Origin: Candidatus Avelusimicrobium pullarium
Lineage (GTDB): Bacteria > Elusimicrobiota > Elusimicrobia > Elusimicrobiales > Elusimicrobiaceae
Length of the DNA stretch: 64,000 bases
Assembly (NCBI GenBank): GCA_944323745.1
Contig: CALUTQ010000002.1
Span: 620,001 to 684,000, forward strand
Direction: 5' to 3'
Part shown: positions 40,728 to 49,612 of the stretch, piece after piece
Layout of the letters: each line of letters opens with the position of its first letter
Numbering within the stretch: the stretch's first letter is position 1
Notes under the pieces: model-generated
The model's database searches: none
What the model was told of the DNA's origin: nothing
What the model saw: the letters and a program-made list of their open reading frames with translations, nothing else
Program-made: the position numbers and the translations under genes

Positions 40728-41561
40728 ATGACAGTTTGTTTTTTCGGTTTGCTTTTTTTATCGGGCGGAGCCTTGCTGTGGAGCAAGCTTCTCTGCCGTG
40801 CCGCCCGTTTAAAACAAACGGCTGCCCGTCTGCACGGTATTTTTAGGCAGCATAAAGACGAGCTGGTTACGCCGGTCAATGCCCAAAAGCTGGAGTTTTT
40901 TACCCAAACCAATTGGCGTTTTACAAATGTAATCACTTGCCGTGAACCGCTTGCTTTTACCCGTATGGCAGACTGCACCGCACCCAAACAGTCTTGGCAA
41001 AAACAGCAAGCGGCTGTAACCGTTTTTACCGCCGAACGTTTTGACGGCGGCTGGCCGGCTTTAAAAATTATGCCAAAAGACGGCCTGTTTATCCCAAGCC
41101 GCTTAAAAGAGGTGCCCGTGCATCACACGCAAATCAGTGCCAAATACCATATTTTACTGTCTTCCCCGCAAGCGGCGCGCCTGCTTTCCCCCGCCGTTCA
41201 GCAACTGCTGCTAACGCACGCTTATGTGTATTTGGAAATTTACGATAATGCCTTTGTTTACCACGAAGGAAGACTCCTCTCTCCTGCTCAATGGGAAGAA
41301 ATGCACCTGCGTGCCAACCGGTTTTTGACGGCGCTGGCCCCGCAGCAAACGCCTATTCCCGCCGCGTTTAAAATGCCCATTTGGGCAGATCAACCCCCCG
41401 ACGCGCAAGTGCAGGCGTTGCTTGCGGCGGCGCGGCCCCAAGGCAATGCACCGAGCCGCCCGGGGAACGCTTTCAGCGCATACAAGGCCGTCGTGCTGGT
41501 TTTATTGCTGCTGCTGATACCGGCCTTGCTTTACTTTATTGTGCGCCATCTGCCGCATTAA
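40728..41561 (+). CDS. Hypothetical membrane protein with two terminal helices
   Basis: A 277-residue protein I do not recognise. A membrane helix at each end (TVCFFGLLFLSGGALLW and AVVLVLLLLLIPALLYFIVRHL) encloses about 220 residues of cytoplasmic or periplasmic soluble domain with short strands (AVTVFTAERFDGGWPALKIM, AYVYLEIYDNAFVYHEGRLL). The overall shape recalls DUF3137-type proteins, with no firm match. An ATG at 40719 is possible, but the -10 box at 40715-40720 favours 40728. Terminator follows. Confidence 0.65.
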   Translation: MTVCFFGLLFLSGGALLWSKLLCRAARLKQTAARLHGIFRQHKDELVTPVNAQKLEFFTQTNWRFTNVITCREPLAFTRMADCTAPKQSWQKQQAAVTVFTAERFDGGWPALKIMPKDGLFIPSRLKEVPVHHTQISAKYHILLSSPQAARLLSPAVQQLLLTHAYVYLEIYDNAFVYHEGRLLSPAQWEEMHLRANRFLTALAPQQTPIPAAFKMPIWADQPPDAQVQALLAAARPQGNAPSRPGNAFSAYKAVVLVLLLLLIPALLYFIVRHLPH

Positions 41562-41589
41562 AAACCCCGCCGTTCGGCGGGGCTTTTTT
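41561..41589. terminator. Bidirectional terminator between the hypothetical gene and the M3 peptidase
   Basis: CCCCGCC (41565-41571), GTTC loop, GGCGGGG (41576-41582), CTTTTTT. Confidence 0.85.
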
Positions 41590-43639
41590 ATTTTTCTTTA
41601 ACACCCAAACTTTTCAGGAAGGCTTTGTTGTTATACGGACGGCCCAAAAAGGCTTGCACCATTTCGTTTTCGTCCTTAGCCGTGCCCGGTGTGTAAATAT
41701 ACTGCCTCAGTTTGGCGCCCAGCTGTTCATTAAACAAGCCCTGCTGTTCAAACTGGGCAAAAATGTCTTCGGCAATGACCAAAGACCAGGCATACACGTA
41801 ATAACCTACGTCATAGGGGTCGGTCAGGCTCATAATGTGCCCGAAGCTGGCCTGCGGATAGGTTCCCTTGGTCATAGGCGTAGCAGTAATTTCCTTCATC
41901 AAGCGGCCATAAAACTTGGTGCTGTTAATACGTTTGTCGGCCATATGCGCCTGCAAATCAAACTGGCCCAAAAAGTTCTGGCGCAAAAAAGCCGTTGCTT
42001 CGCCGGCACGGCGTGAACGCACCAAAGAGGCTATCATATCGTCGGGCAACGGCTCGCCGGTTTTGTAATGGGCGGAAATCTTTTTAAGCACCTGCGGCTG
42101 CCAGGCCCAATTTTCCAAAAGCTGGGAATGGGTTTCAATATAGTCCCACGCCACATTGTCCCCCGTTAAACTGGCATAGCGGGCAGTAGCCAAAGACATT
42201 TGCAGTACGTGGCCAAACTCGTGGAACAAAGTTTCCACATCACTGTGCGTCAGAAGCGCGGGCATCCCCCCGCCGGCAGGCGTAAAGTTGGCCGCTATCA
42301 CAACGGACGGTATTTGATAGGAGCCGTCCGGCAATTGGAAGCGGTCTATAAAACTCCACGTGGCGGCGTGGGTATATTTGCCGTCGCGCGGGTAGGCGTC
42401 CAAATAAAAATAAGAAATCGTTTCGCCGCTTTTGCCGTCTTTAATGATATAGGTTTGCACATCCGGATGCCAAGCGGGCAGTTGGGCCGGCTCAAACGTC
42501 AGCCCGAAAAGCGGGCCAAACGTGCCGAACATACCGTCTATCACTTTTTGCGCGGGGAAATATTCCTTTATTTTTTCATCATCTACCGCGTATTTTTGTT
42601 TTTTGTATTGATTGGCCCAATACGGCAATTCCCACGCGTTTAACGTATCGCTCTGTACGCCGGTCATTTCTTTTTTAAGCGCCAGATACTGCTGCATTTC
42701 TTCCTGCGCAAGCGGGGTGACCTGTTTTTGCAAATCTTTTAAAAACGCTTCCAGCGTGTCATAATTTTGGGCCATACGCTGGGGAAGCACATAGTCAGGA
42801 TATTTTTCAAAACCCAGCAAACGCGCCTGTTTGGTGCGCAGCAGCAGGGTATCTTCCAGCAGTTTTACGTTCTGTTTGCCGCCGCGTTTGGCAAATTTGC
42901 TCTGCAGGGCTTTGCGGGCTTGGTCGTCTTTGGCATTGGCCATAAACGGGTTATAATCGGGATATTTAAGCGTAACGATGTATTTGCCGTCGTCAGTGCG
43001 CTGCAGGCGGTTGATATAGGTGTCTTCCATTCCGTCCAGTTGCTCGCGCGTCAGTTCCAGCTGGTCCTGATAATTGTTTAAATTAACGTTATAGTGCGTA
43101 ATTTTATCCAAACGCTGTGTATTGAGTTTGACAAATTTTTTAAGGTCTTTGTCGCTTAGCCCCATTCCGTTGCGCTCAAAACGCTCCAGCCATTTGCGGG
43201 TAAGACGCTGCTGCTGTTCATCCAAGACGGGGTTGGTGTCCAAATAGCTCTTTAGTGCGCGGTATACGTCGCGCCGCGTAAACACGTCGGTTTTTACGCG
43301 GCTGCCTTTGCTTTCCAGTCCGGCCGCGGCACTGCGCACGGCGCCGTCTTGGTGAAAGTATGTCAACAGCGAAAGCGCTTTTGCCACCATCCAATAGTTG
43401 GTATAGGCATTCTCCAGCGCCAGAGGCGTGTTTTCAAAACTGCGCTGTTCATCAGGCACAGCCACCAAAGCGGAAAGATTTTGCTCCAACTCCTTTTGCG
43501 CCTCACCTTCCAAAGCGGTTAATTCTGCCGCGGTATAATTAAAACGAAGCAGGCCCTTATCAAACATTTTGTCATAAGCGCCGCCAAACAAAGCCGGCGT
43601 AACGGCTACACTGGTTAAAACGGTCATTAATTTTTTCAT
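41588..43639 (-). CDS. M3-family peptidase (peptidyl-dipeptidase Dcp / oligopeptidase A-like)
   Basis: A 683-residue zinc metallopeptidase. The active site is LFHEFGHVLQM (HExxH form HEFGH), with the third ligand Glu in WDYIETHSQLLENWAW. The start MKKLMTVLTSVAVTPALFGG looks like a signal peptide, so it may act in the periplasm; the E. coli relatives are mostly cytoplasmic. It cleaves short peptides, in keeping with an amino-acid-fermenting lifestyle and the gdhA gene. GGAGG sits before the ATG; TATAAT at 43662-43657. Confidence 0.9.
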   Translation of the reverse strand: MKKLMTVLTSVAVTPALFGGAYDKMFDKGLLRFNYTAAELTALEGEAQKELEQNLSALVAVPDEQRSFENTPLALENAYTNYWMVAKALSLLTYFHQDGAVRSAAAGLESKGSRVKTDVFTRRDVYRALKSYLDTNPVLDEQQQRLTRKWLERFERNGMGLSDKDLKKFVKLNTQRLDKITHYNVNLNNYQDQLELTREQLDGMEDTYINRLQRTDDGKYIVTLKYPDYNPFMANAKDDQARKALQSKFAKRGGKQNVKLLEDTLLLRTKQARLLGFEKYPDYVLPQRMAQNYDTLEAFLKDLQKQVTPLAQEEMQQYLALKKEMTGVQSDTLNAWELPYWANQYKKQKYAVDDEKIKEYFPAQKVIDGMFGTFGPLFGLTFEPAQLPAWHPDVQTYIIKDGKSGETISYFYLDAYPRDGKYTHAATWSFIDRFQLPDGSYQIPSVVIAANFTPAGGGMPALLTHSDVETLFHEFGHVLQMSLATARYASLTGDNVAWDYIETHSQLLENWAWQPQVLKKISAHYKTGEPLPDDMIASLVRSRRAGEATAFLRQNFLGQFDLQAHMADKRINSTKFYGRLMKEITATPMTKGTYPQASFGHIMSLTDPYDVGYYVYAWSLVIAEDIFAQFEQQGLFNEQLGAKLRQYIYTPGTAKDENEMVQAFLGRPYNNKAFLKSLGVKEK

Positions 43640-43728
43640 TTTATCCTCCGTTTTAAATTATAACTTTTTCGCCTGCCCTTCCATAAAAACACTTCTTTTT
43701 GCCTCCCCAAGGAAAGGCACTAATTTCC

Positions 43729-43734
43729 TATAAT
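43729..43734 (+). promoter_or_regulatory. Promoter -10 box of the ispH fusion gene, leaderless type
   Basis: TATAAT ending 6 nt before the ATG at 43741. Confidence 0.55.
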
Positions 43735-43740
43735 ATACAT

Positions 43741-45429
43741 ATGGACAAAGAACAAGGCGTTACCGTAGCCAAATCGGCCGGTTTTTGCCCCGGCGTAAAA
43801 GGGGCCATAGACAAAGTGCTTGAGTTGGAAGCCTCCGGCAAGAAACCCATATACACCTTGGGGCCGCTGATTCACAACAAACAAGTTACCGATATGCTGG
43901 CCGCCAAACAAATTACGTCCGTGGACAGACCCGAACAAGCCGCCGACAAAAAAGGCGTGCTGGTCATCCGCGCGCACGGCATTACGCCCGCCTTTCGCGC
44001 AGAGGTGCTGCAAAGCGGTATGGAAGTGGTGGACGCCACCTGTCCGCTGGTCAAACACGCCCACGACGTAATTGCCCAATACGCCGCGCAAGGTTATCAC
44101 ACCGTCATTGTGGGCGACAGCGGCCACGCCGAAGTCATCGGCCTTTTGGGCTGCACGCAGGGCAAAGGCACCGTGGTGTCCGGCCCACAGGAAGCGCAAA
44201 AGCTGCCTCATTTTGACAAAGTAAACGTCGTAGCGCAAACCACGCAAAAAGAAAGCGTTTTTTTGGAAACGGCCGAAGTAATTAAACAAAATTCCGATGT
44301 TTGCCAAATATCCAATACCATTTGCCACCCCACCAAACAGCGTCAAAGCGAAACCATACAAATGGCAAAAAATGCCGATTTGGTTATCGTTGTGGGCGGC
44401 AAACACAGCGCCAATACGGCGCGTTTGGCCCTTTTATGCCAAGAACTGGCCCCCGCAGTGCTGCATATTGAAACGGAAAAGGAACTCACTCCGCAGCAGG
44501 TGCTGGCCCCCAAACGCATTTTTATTACCGCCGGCGCGTCTACGCCCAACTGGGTAATTGACCAAGTGGCCGATTGGGTGCGCCAAACCCGCAAAAACCG
44601 CGGCTTTGCCCTGCTGGGGCTTTTGCAGCGGCTGTGGGCCAAGCTGGTGTCTTATTCCATTTACACGGCGTTTGCCGCTTCCGCCCTAACGTATGTGTGT
44701 TTAAAGCTAGAAGGCCTGCACGCCCAAGCAAAACCCCTTTTGTTTGCCTGGCTTTTTGTGTTCAGCCTTACCACGGTAAACAGAGCCTTTGAAGACCGCA
44801 CCCGCCCCGCAGGCCGTCTGCCTGCGTGGACCGGCTTTGCCGCAGCCGTACTGGCGCTGGCCGTGGCCGCCGGTATGGGAATGCAGGTGTTTTTGCTGGC
44901 GGCGGCATTTATGGCGGCGGGGCTGCTTTATCCTTTCAGACACTTTATTAAATCTAAAATTCTGGCGCTGCCCGGCACTAAGGACTTTTTTACCGCACTG
45001 GGCTGGGGCTTTGCCTGCGCTTTTCTGCCCGCGTTTGCCAACGGTATGATGCTGCGCAAAGCCTTGTACTTGGCCATTTTCTATACGGTGCTTTTGGTGT
45101 TTATGCGTTCGGTTACGCTGGGGTTTACTTCGGCCAATAAAGACCTGATGATCGGCAAAGAAAGCTTTTATAAAGCCTTCGGTTTCGGCAAGACCAAACT
45201 GGCCGTGGCCGCTTTGCTGACGCTTTTGACCGCCGTGCTGGTGGGGCTGCTGATGATCACCTGGAAACCCGCCCTGGTAGCTATGTTGCTGTTAGGCAAC
45301 GTATACACCATTTTTATAGTAATATACTATTATAGTCACGCCGCTTCGCGCGGGGTAAAGGAAGAAACGCTGATAGACGGCCAGTTCTTTGTGCTGTGGC
45401 TGCTGGCGTGGCTTTCGCGTTTTATTTAA
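43741..45429 (+). CDS. ispH: IspH (HMBPP reductase) fused to a UbiA-like membrane domain
   Basis: A 562-residue fusion. Residues 1-290 are IspH, the last enzyme of the MEP isoprenoid pathway, with iron-sulfur cysteines at 16 (GFCPGVKGA), 101 (DATCPLVKH) and 195 (NTICHPTKQR) and the catalytic HAE (129-131). Residues about 305-562 form 8 or so membrane helices about as long as a UbiA prenyltransferase; RAFEDRTRPAGRLPAW resembles a degraded UbiA Asp-rich motif (NDxxDxxxD is not intact), and KDFFTALGWGF recalls the second. Standalone IspH is about 300 residues. The frame runs through both parts without a stop. pfkA follows. Confidence 0.85.
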   Translation: MDKEQGVTVAKSAGFCPGVKGAIDKVLELEASGKKPIYTLGPLIHNKQVTDMLAAKQITSVDRPEQAADKKGVLVIRAHGITPAFRAEVLQSGMEVVDATCPLVKHAHDVIAQYAAQGYHTVIVGDSGHAEVIGLLGCTQGKGTVVSGPQEAQKLPHFDKVNVVAQTTQKESVFLETAEVIKQNSDVCQISNTICHPTKQRQSETIQMAKNADLVIVVGGKHSANTARLALLCQELAPAVLHIETEKELTPQQVLAPKRIFITAGASTPNWVIDQVADWVRQTRKNRGFALLGLLQRLWAKLVSYSIYTAFAASALTYVCLKLEGLHAQAKPLLFAWLFVFSLTTVNRAFEDRTRPAGRLPAWTGFAAAVLALAVAAGMGMQVFLLAAAFMAAGLLYPFRHFIKSKILALPGTKDFFTALGWGFACAFLPAFANGMMLRKALYLAIFYTVLLVFMRSVTLGFTSANKDLMIGKESFYKAFGFGKTKLAVAALLTLLTAVLVGLLMITWKPALVAMLLLGNVYTIFIVIYYYSHAASRGVKEETLIDGQFFVLWLLAWLSRFI

Positions 45430-45442
45430 TTTCGGAGGGAAT

Positions 45443-46543
45443 ATGTCTATCAAAAAAATCGGCATTTTAACCGCAGGCGGGGACTGCCCGGGCCTCAACG
45501 CCGTGGTACGCGCCGTCAGCAAAAACGCGCTGCGCCACGGGGTAAAAGTATTGGGCTTCAAAAACGGTTTTGACGGCTTGGTGCGCAACGAATTTATTGA
45601 AATTGACGAACAAACCGTCTCCGGCATCTTAACGCTGGGCGGCACCATTTTGGGCACCAGCAATATCGCCAACCCTTTCCGTTATACGCTTGAACCGTTC
45701 GGCACGCCGCAGGAACCCAAAGATTTATCCTCGGTGGCTATGCACAACTTTAAGGCCAACGGTTTGGACGCGTTAATTGCTGTCGGCGGCGACGGTACCC
45801 TGCATATGGCCCAGCAATTTGTAGATATGGGTATGCCGGTGGTAGGCATTCCCAAAACCATAGACAATGACCTTTCCTGCACCGATTTGACCTTTGGCTT
45901 TGACTCGGCTATGTCCGTAGCTACCGACGCCGTAGACCGCATTCACACCACAGCGCAAAGCCACCACCGCGTAATGATTATTGAGACAATGGGCCGTTAC
46001 GCCGGCTGGATCGCCCTGCGTTCCGCCATTGCCGGCGGGGGCGACATTGTGCTCATCCCCGAAATTCCCTATAACGAAAAAGTAATTGCCGATTTTATTA
46101 TGGAACGCCGCGCCAGAGGCAAAAATTTCAGCATTATTGTAGCGGCCGAAGGCGCCAAAAACGAAGCCGGCGAACAGGCCGTTACGCGCACGGTGGCGGC
46201 ATCTACCGATCCGGTGCGTTTGGGCGGCATCGGCTACAAAATCAGCGATATGGTGGAGCAAACCTGCCACGTGGAAAGCCGCGTGGTAGTGCTGGGGCAC
46301 TTGCAGCGCGGCGGCACGCCTACGCCTTTTGACCGCTGGCTTTCCACCCGCTTCGGCGCCCGCGCGATGGACTTGGTGTTGGAACAAAAATTTGGCTATA
46401 TGGTGGCGTTGCAGGGGCTTTCCATAGGCGAATGCAAAATTGCCGATGCCATTTCCAAGCTCAAATTGGTGGACCCCAACAGCGAAGAAGTTAAAACTGC
46501 GTTGGAAGTGGGAATGAGCTTCGGCTCGGCCCAAATCGGCTAA
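45443..46543 (+). CDS. pfkA: 6-phosphofructokinase (ATP or PPi type unresolved)
   Basis: A 366-residue phosphofructokinase. GILTAGGDCPGLNAV opens it; GGDGT at 115-119 and IPKTIDND at 136-143 form the phosphoryl-donor site. Gly118 (E. coli Gly104 position) is the ATP-type residue, whereas Lys138 (E. coli Gly124) is the PPi-type residue. This mixed pair occurs in a subgroup of ATP enzymes, so ATP is slightly favoured. MGRYAGWIALRSAI and LGHLQRGGTPTPFDR complete the active site. GGAGGG precedes the ATG. With the membrane PPase at 36.5 kb, PPi use would matter. Confidence 0.9.
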   Translation: MSIKKIGILTAGGDCPGLNAVVRAVSKNALRHGVKVLGFKNGFDGLVRNEFIEIDEQTVSGILTLGGTILGTSNIANPFRYTLEPFGTPQEPKDLSSVAMHNFKANGLDALIAVGGDGTLHMAQQFVDMGMPVVGIPKTIDNDLSCTDLTFGFDSAMSVATDAVDRIHTTAQSHHRVMIIETMGRYAGWIALRSAIAGGGDIVLIPEIPYNEKVIADFIMERRARGKNFSIIVAAEGAKNEAGEQAVTRTVAASTDPVRLGGIGYKISDMVEQTCHVESRVVVLGHLQRGGTPTPFDRWLSTRFGARAMDLVLEQKFGYMVALQGLSIGECKIADAISKLKLVDPNSEEVKTALEVGMSFGSAQIG

Positions 46544-46556
46544 ACGGAGACAAAAA

Positions 46557-47306
46557 ATGAGTGAAAATTTAGATACGCTTTTTGGCATTCACGCCGTAAT
46601 GGAAGCGTTAAAAAGCAAAAAACGCAACGTGGTGCAGTTGTACGTGGCAGACAATAAAGCCGGCCACCGCGCCGTGGAAGAAATCATCCGTCTGGCCAAA
46701 CGCAACAACGTCAAAATAGACCGTATGGACGTAAAAATGATGGACCGCCTGACCAAGGGCGGCAACCACCAGGGCGTGTTGGCCAAAGCCCAGCCCGTAC
46801 GGCTGATGAAACTCTCCACCGCTTTGTATGAGTCGGACGGAAACAAAAAAGACCTGTGGCTGGCCGTGGACGAAATGACTGACCCGCAAAACTTGGGCGC
46901 CATCATCCGCAGTGCGGCCTGTTTGGGTTTTTCCACCATTATTTTGCCGCAGCGGCGCACCGTGGGGCTGACGCCGGCCGTGTATAAAGTAGCGTGCGGT
47001 GCGGTAGAACGAATTAATATTGTGGAAGTGAGCAACCTCTCCAATGCACTGCTGGACCTGAAAGAAGAAGGGTTTTGGGTATACGGCGCCGATATGGACG
47101 GACAGCCTATCACGCAGACGGACTATGCTTCCCCCGCGGTACTGGTCATCGGTTCCGAAGGCACCGGCATACGCGAAAAAACGGCCGAAAACTGTGACCA
47201 AATCATCTCTATTCCGCAAAAAGGCGGTGTGGAAAGTTTAAACGCTTCCGCCGCGGCCAGTATTATTATGTACGATATGTTTTCCAAAGTACAGCTTAAA
47301 AAATAA
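46557..47306 (+). CDS. rlmB: 23S rRNA 2'-O-ribose methyltransferase (RlmB/SpoU family)
   Basis: A 249-residue SPOUT methyltransferase. An N-terminal RNA-binding part (FGIHAVMEALKSKKRNVVQL) is followed by the knotted SAM domain: DPQNLGAIIRSAACLGFSTI (motif 1), VIGSEGTGI (motif 2) and IPQKGGVESLNASAAASIIM (motif 3). It probably methylates G2251 of 23S rRNA or a related site; TrmH-type tRNA targets cannot be excluded. GGAG precedes the ATG; 13 nt after pfkA. Confidence 0.92.
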   Translation: MSENLDTLFGIHAVMEALKSKKRNVVQLYVADNKAGHRAVEEIIRLAKRNNVKIDRMDVKMMDRLTKGGNHQGVLAKAQPVRLMKLSTALYESDGNKKDLWLAVDEMTDPQNLGAIIRSAACLGFSTIILPQRRTVGLTPAVYKVACGAVERINIVEVSNLSNALLDLKEEGFWVYGADMDGQPITQTDYASPAVLVIGSEGTGIREKTAENCDQIISIPQKGGVESLNASAAASIIMYDMFSKVQLKK

Positions 47307-47317
47307 AGCATAACAAA

Positions 47318-47352
47318 CAAAAACCCGGGTGCCAAAGCGCCCGGGTTTTTTA
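47318..47352. terminator. Bidirectional terminator between rlmB and the phosphatase-like gene
   Basis: AAACCCGGG (47321-47329) and CCCGGGTTT (47340-47348) flanked by A and T runs. Confidence 0.85.
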
Positions 47353-47364
47353 TGTCTTAAAAAA

Positions 47365-48582
47365 CTAATTATACAGTTCCACTTTGTCCAACTGTTTGCC
47401 GGTTTCGCTGTAGACGGTCATCGTCAGTTTGCGGTCTGTTATGCGCACGTCCGCATAATGGTAAGCCGACACAAAGCGCGCCGTGGAACGATCGCTGCCG
47501 GCGCGGCGCGTGGGGGTAGCTCCGCCGCCGCCCAACGTAACATACGTTACGCCGCGGGTATTGGGCTCGTCTTTATACATAGGGAATGTACGCTCGTAAT
47601 TGGCTTCCGCCCCCTGCAGAACAAGGTCCACCCCGTAACGTTCAAACAACGGCACAAAATTGGCGGCCGCTTCATTGGCAGGGCCCTTTTGGCCGGTGGA
47701 GTACATCGGCGCATTGACGACCACAATTTTCCACTTTTCGCCCGCGCCCGCCAAGGTGCTTTGCAGCCATTTATATTGGGCCGATTTCGGGTCTATATTG
47801 GGGGCCCACACCGCCCCGTAAGCGGCATTGGCGTCCAAGAAAATAAAGCGGGCATTGGCTGTATCAAAGGAATAATATTTAGGGGTGGCGTTGGACCAGC
47901 TCATATCGTGAAAGCGGGAATAATTGGCCCGCACGAAAGATTTGCTGTCGCGGTTATCGCGTTCGGGCCCGTATTCATTGGCTCCGATGGCAATAAACAA
48001 CGGCGTTTTGGCCAAAACGTCTTTAAAGGGAATAAAGAACTCGCTGTCCGCATCGGCATTTAAGCCGCTATAGGTTAAATCGCCGGTGTGAATAACAAAA
48101 TCGGCGTCTTTTTGGGCCATTTGTTCCGCCAGCAGTTCTTTGGGCGGAACGGGCGGCAAGCCGTTTTCCGTCTGTTTGGCCATTTCTTCTTCGGTCAGCG
48201 GAGTTTGCGCCGTATTGCCAAAAGCCAAAAAGTGCACCTCTTTTCTTTCGGCGCTGTAAAGCGTTTTAAAATGCCCTTCCACGGGCGCTTGCACGCCGTC
48301 GCGCGCGGCATTATACACATACAGGCGGTAGCAAAACTCCTGATTGGGCACCAGCCCGTACAAGATGGCTTTATGTTCGGTGCCTTCCGGATTTACCTTT
48401 AAAATCTGATTGCAGCGCGGTGCCGGCCCATATTCCAGCCACGCGGGGGTAGGTTCGTCGGTTTCCCACCGCAGCACCATTGTGCTTTGTGTGGGGTCTT
48501 CTATATACGGCCCGCGGATAATCTGCGCCGCATACGCGCCAAAGGCCGAAAAAATCATTAAAAGGGAAAGAAAAATTTTCAT
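47365..48582 (-). CDS. Purple acid phosphatase-like exported protein with lost metal site
   Basis: A 405-residue exported protein (signal peptide to AYAA). Residues 20-110 form a fibronectin-III-like domain, as in purple acid phosphatases; 115-400 a calcineurin-like fold. Of the metal ligands only GDLTYS (Asp168, Tyr171) remains. The other motifs are altered: GDxG is GNTA (122-125), GNHE is GANE (200-203), the His before the APMYS segment is Asn290, and GHxHxYER is GAEANYER (324-331). It is therefore likely non-catalytic. Leaderless-type start: TAGAAT ends 6 nt before the ATG. Confidence 0.8.
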   Translation of the reverse strand: MKIFLSLLMIFSAFGAYAAQIIRGPYIEDPTQSTMVLRWETDEPTPAWLEYGPAPRCNQILKVNPEGTEHKAILYGLVPNQEFCYRLYVYNAARDGVQAPVEGHFKTLYSAERKEVHFLAFGNTAQTPLTEEEMAKQTENGLPPVPPKELLAEQMAQKDADFVIHTGDLTYSGLNADADSEFFIPFKDVLAKTPLFIAIGANEYGPERDNRDSKSFVRANYSRFHDMSWSNATPKYYSFDTANARFIFLDANAAYGAVWAPNIDPKSAQYKWLQSTLAGAGEKWKIVVVNAPMYSTGQKGPANEAAANFVPLFERYGVDLVLQGAEANYERTFPMYKDEPNTRGVTYVTLGGGGATPTRRAGSDRSTARFVSAYHYADVRITDRKLTMTVYSETGKQLDKVELYN

Positions 48583-48588
48583 AAAGAT

Positions 48589-48594
48589 ATTCTA
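48589..48594 (-). promoter_or_regulatory. Promoter -10 box of the phosphatase-like gene, leaderless type
   Basis: TAGAAT in TTTTGCTAGAAT, ending 6 nt before the ATG at 48582. Confidence 0.55.
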
Positions 48595-48695
48595 GCAAAA
48601 TATGGCCGCTTGCCGTATTTTGAAACTTCCCGTTTAGAAAAGCTTTTCCCTGCTGCTACGTACAAAAAACCCTGTTCGGGTGCCATAAATTTTGC

Positions 48696-48701
48696 TAAAT
48701 T
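48696..48701 (+). promoter_or_regulatory. Promoter -10 box of the beta-barrel gene at 48708, leaderless type
   Basis: TAAATT in TTTTGCTAAATT, ending 6 nt before the ATG at 48708. It fixes the start: the ATG at 48702 abuts the -10 box. Confidence 0.55.
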
Positions 48702-48707
48702 ATGAAT

Positions 48708-49601
48708 ATGAAGAAAATTATTGCTTTGTGTGTTTTATTTTCGGCTGCGCTGTGCGCGCAGGCCGCTTCCGTCAACACGTTGGCGACATACGTCTATTCC
48801 GCCGACCATAACCAAGCCCGTTTGGGCGCGGCCGTACCGCTGGGGCTGAATGCTTCCGTCGGGCTGGAAGGCCGCTGGGTAGAAGATAAATTTTCCGTGC
48901 AAGACGGCGCTTTTAAAGACCCTGTCTATTCGGTTTATTTGCCTATTGCGCTGGACTTGGATTTAGTGAAACTAAATTTAACGCCGTTTTATTATTTTAA
49001 AAACAAATCGGAGGATCCGCGCTTTCAAGATGCTTCCGCTTACGGCATTAATGCACAGTTTGTGATGAATTTGCGCGAAGATGAAGTGGACCAGCTTTAT
49101 ACCCGTGCGTATGTCGGCGTGTCTTACGCCAACCAAAAGGGCACGTTGTTTAAAGAAGGCAAAGACGCTTCCGACGAAGATTACGGCCAGCTGGCCTACA
49201 GCTTGGGCCTGCAGCAAAATTTCTTCGGCTCGTTTACGTTTCACGCGGCGGGCACGGCCTATCAATATCCCAACGGTATAGACGGGGTGGAATATTTCCG
49301 CGGTGTATTGGACCAAAACGACTTGGCTTTTACTCAGTCTTACGACGTCAACCGCGCTTTAGGCAAATATACGCTTTCCGCGCGCATTACCCGTATTTGG
49401 CCGGAAAACCATTCCACGCTGTATTTCGGATACCATTATGCAGAGTTTTACACTGCCGACCCGCAGCATTCTTTTTTGCTGGGCAACTCTTTCTTTGTCG
49501 CCAACAATGCCAGCATCAATGCCGCCTATAACCATCTGCAAAACACCGACGGCAATAACAAAAGAGACATTCTGTTTGTAAACCTTAATATCGCATTTTA
49601 A
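48708..49601 (+). CDS. Predicted outer-membrane beta-barrel protein
   Basis: A 297-residue exported protein (KKIIALCVLFSAALCAQA signal). It is built of amphipathic strands with many Tyr and Phe at strand ends (LNLTPFYYFKN, LYFGYHYAEFYT) and closes ILFVNLNIAF, a barrel-assembly end. Family not recognised. A histidine kinase gene follows after 11 nt with its own AAAGGA site, so the two are likely one operon, perhaps linking surface state to signalling. Confidence 0.7.
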   Translation: MKKIIALCVLFSAALCAQAASVNTLATYVYSADHNQARLGAAVPLGLNASVGLEGRWVEDKFSVQDGAFKDPVYSVYLPIALDLDLVKLNLTPFYYFKNKSEDPRFQDASAYGINAQFVMNLREDEVDQLYTRAYVGVSYANQKGTLFKEGKDASDEDYGQLAYSLGLQQNFFGSFTFHAAGTAYQYPNGIDGVEYFRGVLDQNDLAFTQSYDVNRALGKYTLSARITRIWPENHSTLYFGYHYAEFYTADPQHSFLLGNSFFVANNASINAAYNHLQNTDGNNKRDILFVNLNIAF

Positions 49602-49612
49602 AGGATAACGAT

